From CAZHFW01 sp964531675 (GTDB lineage Bacteria; Planctomycetota; Phycisphaerae; Phycisphaerales; UBA1924): DNA of 43,622 bases. The stretch is from assembly GCA_964531675.1 (NCBI GenBank), contig CAZHFW010000029.1, forward strand, positions 1 to 43,622, written 5' to 3'. The notes beneath the pieces were generated by a model. The model worked only from the letters and a program-made list of their open reading frames with translations, searched no databases and had not been told where the DNA came from. Positions 38,907 through 43,622 of this stretch are shown here, in pieces; within the stretch, counting starts at the first letter, position 1, and each line of letters begins with the position of its first letter. The position numbers were made by a program, and so were the translations under genes.

Positions 38907-41900
38907 ATGGCACTACCTGCAATCAAGGCGACGGGCAATGCTCGAACGCTCGTCTTCTCGGGCGACTTCACGCTTCAGGCGAAATCCAGAACCTGCGACG
39001 TCTTTCTGAACTTCCCGCCAACCGCGCCATACGACTATCCAGGCAAGGACCGCAACGTCTTCGAGATCAACGAAGGCATCGGTGGAAACTCATCCAGAAC
39101 CGACCTATCGGTCGAGAACCTGCAATTCAGGATCACCGCGAGCTTCGTCCAAGACTGGGAGCATGCCAGGCCGTATGCGACCAATGCGAGCATCGTCACC
39201 AACAGGCCGAAGTTCACCCTTAGCCTGAAGGTTGAGATTCTGAACACGTCGGGCTTGCTTGCAACCGTCTACAACAGCTCGTCCGTGGAATACGGCACGG
39301 GCTACCAAGAGTCCAAGGAAAAGACCGGTTCCTTCTCGATCGAGATGGACGTCATCGAGGTGCTTCGCTGGAAGAGCTTCAACGTCTCGACCACTTCGAT
39401 CCCGAATCCGTTCGATGCCTCTCCTCAGTGGCCAAGCCGGTACCTGATCTACGAAGAGCGATTCGCCAACGCCGCGAACAATCTTCGCTGGGACGTCTCG
39501 CTCGGTAGCCTATCGACGACGGGCTCCAGGAGCTTCTCCGCGCTCGATCCAGACTCGGCGAGCATCCTGTACTTCGGGCCGAGCGATTACGGTATGACGC
39601 TGGGCGCCAATGCGTTCGGAACGGTTATCTCAGGCATTCCGCTACAGGCCAAGATCGAGAATGTCGTCTGCGCGAATTGGACATCCTTCTCCCACACGGG
39701 CCAGGTCTACAACATCCTCACCGGAGCCTGGGAAGGCGGGGCCGGCATCTTCACGGAAACCGCCAAGGTCTCCAGCGATGTCGCGTTCTGGGAAACGGTG
39801 GACCCGGGCGATTTGGTTTGGTCCAAAGTCACCAACACGACGGCGGGTATCACCTACCAGTTCACCGGGGAAGGGGTGTACTCGCAGCCGAGCTTCAACT
39901 CAGGGGCGGGCCGCTACGACTTCGGATTTCCGACCTATACGAATCGAGGCCAGGTCGCTCAGACGGTTCGAGTCTCGCCTCCGCTCAAGGTCAGGATCAA
40001 CGGAGTCGCCAAGCAGTTCTCAGATCCGTATCTGAACGCCGTTCGCTTCTTCACGAACCTGAAGAGTGACGACTACTTCTACAATGCCGCGGGAGCCTTC
40101 TCGAAGAGCTTCACGCTCCAAGAGAGGAAGGTCAACGCGCATTCGGCGGTTTCAAGTCCATCGGGCTCCAGGGCGTCCGTTTACAATCAGCAGGCGCAAA
40201 TCTCGCCATTCTATTGCTCGCTCGATGCGGCGCATGCCAGCAGCTTCGGAGAGGACGCCAACGATAACAGGGCCAGTTTCATCACCAAGGTGGTCGATAT
40301 CATCGAGGTGGAATCCGCCAGCGAGATCACGCACGACGATTTCGGATCGACGACCGGTTGGGCAGGCACGAACGCCACGCTGGGAAGCTCCGGCACTGCC
40401 GTCACGATCACCGCGACTGGATCGTCGGCGTCGGCTACCAGAACCTACTCGCCCAAGCTCAACACAGAGACCAAGCGGTTCCTCAAGCTGAGGGTGAAGC
40501 TGAATTCCGGGCCGAAGACGCTGTACTTCAAGGTCAACGGGGGCAAGAAGTGGTCTTTCGTCACCGGGGCGGCAAACACGTGGACAGACATCGAAATCGA
40601 CACGATGCTGCCGAACGTCGATCAGGGATCCGGAAGCGATCACCGGGACAATCGGTGGCCTTGCGCGAGCGTCTCGGCGGACGAACCGACCAACGAAGCC
40701 AAGTACCAGGGAGTGAACCGAATCTCCACCATGGAGATATCCGGGCTTGGATCGGGGGACGTCCTCGACCTGGATTACCTGAAAGGCTTCACCAAGAGTT
40801 TCGAGAAGCTCACGATTCTCAATAGCGATCTGAGGACCGACTTCGTAAGCGGCTACGTCTCCGATGGCTTCGACGTGAAGCGCGGCGCCATTGCGATCAC
40901 CGATGGCAGGACGAGTCTCGAGCTTTGGCCCAATTACAAGTATCTCGGCTCGTACCTCACCCGCTCCATTGCAGACTTCGTGGCCGATGGCGACAAGTTC
41001 CTCGGCTGGAATTGGACGGCGCTCTCGCCAAACGTTCTCGACTCATGGACCAACACGAACATCGTCGCTCCCGAAGTAGGCGGCGGAGGATGGCTCTGGA
41101 ACGGGACCACATGGGTCGATTACACGAATATGACGCTTTCGGGCCTGGAGACGCTCCAGGCCACGCTCTACGTCGATCTGATCCAGTTCTACCCAGGCAT
41201 CGGCAACCCGTTCACAGACTTGAACTATGATGACTACACGGCAGAGCTGCAACTCTACTGCTCGCACATCTTCAGGGGCCAAGCGCATGGGATCGTGTGG
41301 AACTCCAGTTTCGAGCCAGTGGGCGGGGCTTTGCTTGTGGCCAGTGAGACGACGGGCGGGGCTCCTGCCGGTTCTGCGATTAGCGATAGCGTCGGCTACT
41401 TCGAGACGATTCCACCGGCAAGGCCGTTTCGAGGTCTCACCATTTCGCACATCGGAAGCTCGATCGGAAGCGTTTCGACCGGCGTGTATCCACGGCGTCA
41501 GCATCGAGTGGGCGGCATCGTCACAGAGCCAGGCTTTGGGAATCCGTGGTGCTTGCACTCGAAGATCGGGCAGTACCACCGTGTCAGCGTCAAGGATGGC
41601 GACGTGTGGCACCACCGGGCGAGCTTCTCGGCTCCCTTTGGAGGCTTTGAGAAGGATGGCACGGTTACGGCGTCGGCGGATTGCTCCCATCCACGGCTCG
41701 TCGAGGACGCGCGAAACGTCCTATACCTCTTCTACATCCGCTCCGGCTCGGGGCTTTACTACCGCCCATCGTTCGACGAAGGGCAGACGTGGGGGGACGA
41801 GACCTTGCTGATCGCAAGCGCCTATTTCGCCACGGTCGCTACCGATCCGCTCGGGACGATCCTTGCGTTCGGGTTCGTTTACAACTCGGGAACGTCGGGG

Positions 41901-42131
41901 CCGGGGAAGATCAAGATGCGCAGGCGCGGGCCTGGGGATTCGAGCTTCTCATCAGCCGTCAACGTGAAATCGGAAGGGGTGGACTTGCAATTCGAGCCAG
42001 ACACCTTCCATGTCAGCTACGACAACCAAGGGCCAGGCCGCTGGATCGCGGTTTGGAAGATATCCGGGGAGACGGATGTCACCGAGTGGGAATCCGTGGA
42101 CGACGGAGCCAGTTTCAAGCAGGTCACCTAA
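38907..42131 (+). CDS. Large tail fibre / receptor-binding protein with Asp-box repeats
   Basis: Encodes 1074 residues. Beta-rich throughout. About 420-570 resembles a carbohydrate-binding sandwich (WAGTNATLGSSGTAVTITATGSSASATRTYS). About 795-845 fits a carboxypeptidase-regulatory-like module (GAPAGSAISDSVGYFETIPP). The C-terminal ~200 residues show sialidase-type Asp-boxes (SFDEGQTWGDE and ESVDDGASF) of a beta-propeller. Likely binds, and perhaps cleaves, a host glycan. No Shine-Dalgarno is clear at ATG 38907. Confidence 0.75.
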   Translation: MALPAIKATGNARTLVFSGDFTLQAKSRTCDVFLNFPPTAPYDYPGKDRNVFEINEGIGGNSSRTDLSVENLQFRITASFVQDWEHARPYATNASIVTNRPKFTLSLKVEILNTSGLLATVYNSSSVEYGTGYQESKEKTGSFSIEMDVIEVLRWKSFNVSTTSIPNPFDASPQWPSRYLIYEERFANAANNLRWDVSLGSLSTTGSRSFSALDPDSASILYFGPSDYGMTLGANAFGTVISGIPLQAKIENVVCANWTSFSHTGQVYNILTGAWEGGAGIFTETAKVSSDVAFWETVDPGDLVWSKVTNTTAGITYQFTGEGVYSQPSFNSGAGRYDFGFPTYTNRGQVAQTVRVSPPLKVRINGVAKQFSDPYLNAVRFFTNLKSDDYFYNAAGAFSKSFTLQERKVNAHSAVSSPSGSRASVYNQQAQISPFYCSLDAAHASSFGEDANDNRASFITKVVDIIEVESASEITHDDFGSTTGWAGTNATLGSSGTAVTITATGSSASATRTYSPKLNTETKRFLKLRVKLNSGPKTLYFKVNGGKKWSFVTGAANTWTDIEIDTMLPNVDQGSGSDHRDNRWPCASVSADEPTNEAKYQGVNRISTMEISGLGSGDVLDLDYLKGFTKSFEKLTILNSDLRTDFVSGYVSDGFDVKRGAIAITDGRTSLELWPNYKYLGSYLTRSIADFVADGDKFLGWNWTALSPNVLDSWTNTNIVAPEVGGGGWLWNGTTWVDYTNMTLSGLETLQATLYVDLIQFYPGIGNPFTDLNYDDYTAELQLYCSHIFRGQAHGIVWNSSFEPVGGALLVASETTGGAPAGSAISDSVGYFETIPPARPFRGLTISHIGSSIGSVSTGVYPRRQHRVGGIVTEPGFGNPWCLHSKIGQYHRVSVKDGDVWHHRASFSAPFGGFEKDGTVTASADCSHPRLVEDARNVLYLFYIRSGSGLYYRPSFDEGQTWGDETLLIASAYFATVATDPLGTILAFGFVYNSGTSGPGKIKMRRRGPGDSSFSSAVNVKSEGVDLQFEPDTFHVSYDNQGPGRWIAVWKISGETDVTEWESVDDGASFKQVT

Positions 42132-42134
42132 GAT

Positions 42135-43091
42135 ATGGCAATCACCAAACTAGCGTCGCAATGCCCGGCTCCACAAGGGCCATCGGGCCTCGTTTTGCTC
42201 GCCTCCGCGCTCTCTGCCGAGCCATCGCTCGTGCAAGCGCAAACGATCAGCACCGGGTCCACGACGGGCGTCTCGGGCAAGATCAACCACAACGCGCAGT
42301 TCCTGGAGCTGCTCGCCCGTTATGGCGCGATCGGGGTCTATGGGATCGCCTACGGGCTCGGCCTCACCGACGTCTCAGGTTTGACCGCTTCGGTCGCTGC
42401 CGGGCATGCCTACATCGGATCCATCGTGGAGTTCGAAGCGGATTCGCTCACGATGTACGACAACGCCACCAACTACGTTTGGGCCAAGGCGGATAAGACG
42501 TTCGAGATTGCGACCACCACGACGCCACCGGCAGGCGAATGCACCTTGATCGGGATCGTCACCACGGCGAGCGGGGATATCTCGGCTGCCATCGACTACT
42601 CGGGAGTGGTGTACTTGAAAGGGAATCTGGCGATCAGAGAGACGGCGGATGCCGATTGGCCCTCCGATTCTCCCGATGCCGGCGTTCCGGTGGTCACCAA
42701 GACGCTCAATGGCACTTGGCAGTGGAACGGAGCCTCTCATGTGCGCATGGGCGGGACGGTCGCAGAGTACGGCAAGACGTCGATCGCTCTCTCGGATGCC
42801 AATTACACGCTTGGCGCGGCGGAGTACAAGTACCGGATCATCGAATTCACGGGAGCGTTGACCGCTAACCGGGACATCATCCTGCCCAACGTGCCAGGCG
42901 CTACGTGGATCATCAACAACAAGACCACAGGCGGATACAAGCTCGTGTGCAAGGTCTCCGGCCAGACCGGAGTTCAGATCCAAATGGGCTACGCCGCGAC
43001 TGTGTACGGCAACGGCACCGATATCGTTGTCGGCACGCTAACCACCGACTTCATCAATGGCGCGGTTGCTACCGGCGCAGGACTGTCCTAA
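42135..43091 (+). CDS. Tail fibre protein
   Basis: Encodes 318 residues with a Gly/Thr/Ala-rich, beta-rich sequence (GINHNAQF-type collar region near 50, GLTASVAAGHAYIGSIVEF, NRDIILPNVPGATWIINNKTTGGYKLVCKVSG), typical of phage fibre tips with a C-terminal glycine-rich end. The last ten codons recur at 1-33. Confidence 0.75.
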   Translation: MAITKLASQCPAPQGPSGLVLLASALSAEPSLVQAQTISTGSTTGVSGKINHNAQFLELLARYGAIGVYGIAYGLGLTDVSGLTASVAAGHAYIGSIVEFEADSLTMYDNATNYVWAKADKTFEIATTTTPPAGECTLIGIVTTASGDISAAIDYSGVVYLKGNLAIRETADADWPSDSPDAGVPVVTKTLNGTWQWNGASHVRMGGTVAEYGKTSIALSDANYTLGAAEYKYRIIEFTGALTANRDIILPNVPGATWIINNKTTGGYKLVCKVSGQTGVQIQMGYAATVYGNGTDIVVGTLTTDFINGAVATGAGLS

Positions 43092-43113
43092 GGAGACCAA
43101 TGAAGAAACCCAA
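43059..43113 (+). repeat. 55-bp terminal repeat (copy 2 of 2)
   Basis: Identical to bases 1-55; divergence begins at 43114. Covers the last codons of the fibre gene, the Shine-Dalgarno and the first codons of the small membrane protein gene. Confidence 0.85.
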
Positions 43114-43300
43114 GGTCGCGCTCCGGGTCTGGAGCGTTCTGCTCGCCCTTGCCCTCGGCTATGAGGCGTACGCGCTCCTGTTCCTAAAGGGAGAGACCCT
43201 CTCTGAAGGCGTCTGGTACGGACTCGAAAAGGCTCCCATCGCTATCGCCGCCGTCTCGTTTTTTGTGCTAGGGCATTGGTTCTGGCAACGGAGGAAATAA
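43100..43300 (+). CDS. Small two-segment membrane protein (allele B)
   Basis: Encodes 66 residues. The first ~45 are nearly the same as the protein at 42-245 and the second membrane segment differs (IAIAAVSFFVLGHWFW), ending QRRK. AGGAGA precedes the ATG. It is either a paralogue or a variant of the same locus in a related phage. Confidence 0.75.
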   Translation: MKKPKVALRVWSVLLALALGYEAYALLFLKGETLSEGVWYGLEKAPIAIAAVSFFVLGHWFWQRRK

Positions 43301-43622
43301 ATGCTAATCGCTACACCTGAAAGGCTCGGCTTCGTCATCGACGCGGTGGCGTCCTCTGTCTCGCTCTCTGCTGAGCAGATACAGCAGCTTAAGGACCTCC
43401 GCAATAGCGATCCAACGCTCAAGGACATCACCGATCCTCTTGCGTTCGTGGAAGCGGTAAGCAAGCCTTACGAAACGGACAATCCCGATCCTCAGGGCAT
43501 GATCCCAATCACCACCGTTAGCCCAAGGGCTCTATGGTTCAAGCTCGACAAGCTCGTCCTTCCAGACGGGAAGATGCTGGGCGCAGTCATCACTAAGGAG
43601 GCTCTAGCGTTCGATGGAGATG
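43301..43622 (+). CDS. Fibre-cassette gene (allele B), cut by the window end
   Basis: ATG 43301 with GGAGG upstream; 107 residues are visible and no stop before the edge. Residues 1-57 match the protein at 245-814; then ETDNPDPQGMIPITTVSPRALWFKLDKLVLPDGKM... departs from allele A. Same unknown function. Confidence 0.75.
   Translation, partial: MLIATPERLGFVIDAVASSVSLSAEQIQQLKDLRNSDPTLKDITDPLAFVEAVSKPYETDNPDPQGMIPITTVSPRALWFKLDKLVLPDGKMLGAVITKEALAFDGD

Overview
The window reads as an almost complete genome of a temperate, long-tailed (siphovirus-type) double-stranded DNA phage, probably a metagenomic contig. The structural genes follow the HK97/lambda plan: terminase, HK97-type portal, S49 protease, HK97-fold capsid, connectors, G/GT tail chaperones with a -1 slippery site, tape measure, tail tip and fibres. 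A tyrosine integrase lies next to an attP-like site carrying a tRNA 3' end. The late operon runs off the right edge and reappears at the left edge. The first 55 bases are identical to 43059-43113 and differ at base 56, so the genome is probably a circle or circular permutation of about 43.06 kb, with the last ~0.5 kb a divergent allele or second copy. The host is not named by the sequence. A phage lipoprotein/outer-membrane-like protein in the lysis region points to a diderm host. Four transcription units start with -10, exactly 6 nt, then ATG/GTG, which points to a host that readily uses leaderless mRNAs (known in Deinococcota and Actinobacteria, for example).

Layout. 1-4023 (+): end of the late operon, with fibre/appendage genes. 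4302-4488: attP. 4080-11872 (-): repressor, then a leftward early operon holding small genes, YqaJ exonuclease, RecT annealing protein, DnaQ-like exonuclease, small unknowns, Xis-like HTH, integrase and small zinc-ribbon genes. 11872-11947: divergent control region with TGACAAAAA operator-like boxes. 11947-17788 (+): Cro-position HTH, degenerate phage metallopeptidase domain, LuxR-type HTH, RuvC-like resolvase, replication initiator with iteron-like repeats, DnaB-like helicase, small genes, and a small HTH protein. 17789-18715: no credible gene; a TATAAT box, then about 890 nt dense with complementary helices, ending in a textbook terminator. 18716-20461: lysis genes. 20458-43622 (+): ParB-methyltransferase, packaging, head and tail genes, interrupted by morons (a TPR-glycosyltransferase and two reverse-strand genes, each with its own leaderless promoter).

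The most exciting element is the structured RNA at about 17823-18710. It sits where lambda keeps the late promoter, 6S leader RNA and tR' terminator: after a small regulator gene and immediately before endolysin. It resembles in size and setting the giant phage RNAs GOLLD and ROOL, but membership cannot be decided by eye. Other notable points are a hairpin that hides the Shine-Dalgarno sequence of the leftward operon, a metallopeptidase fold that has lost its HExxH residues, and several tiny genes fixed by stop/start overlaps.
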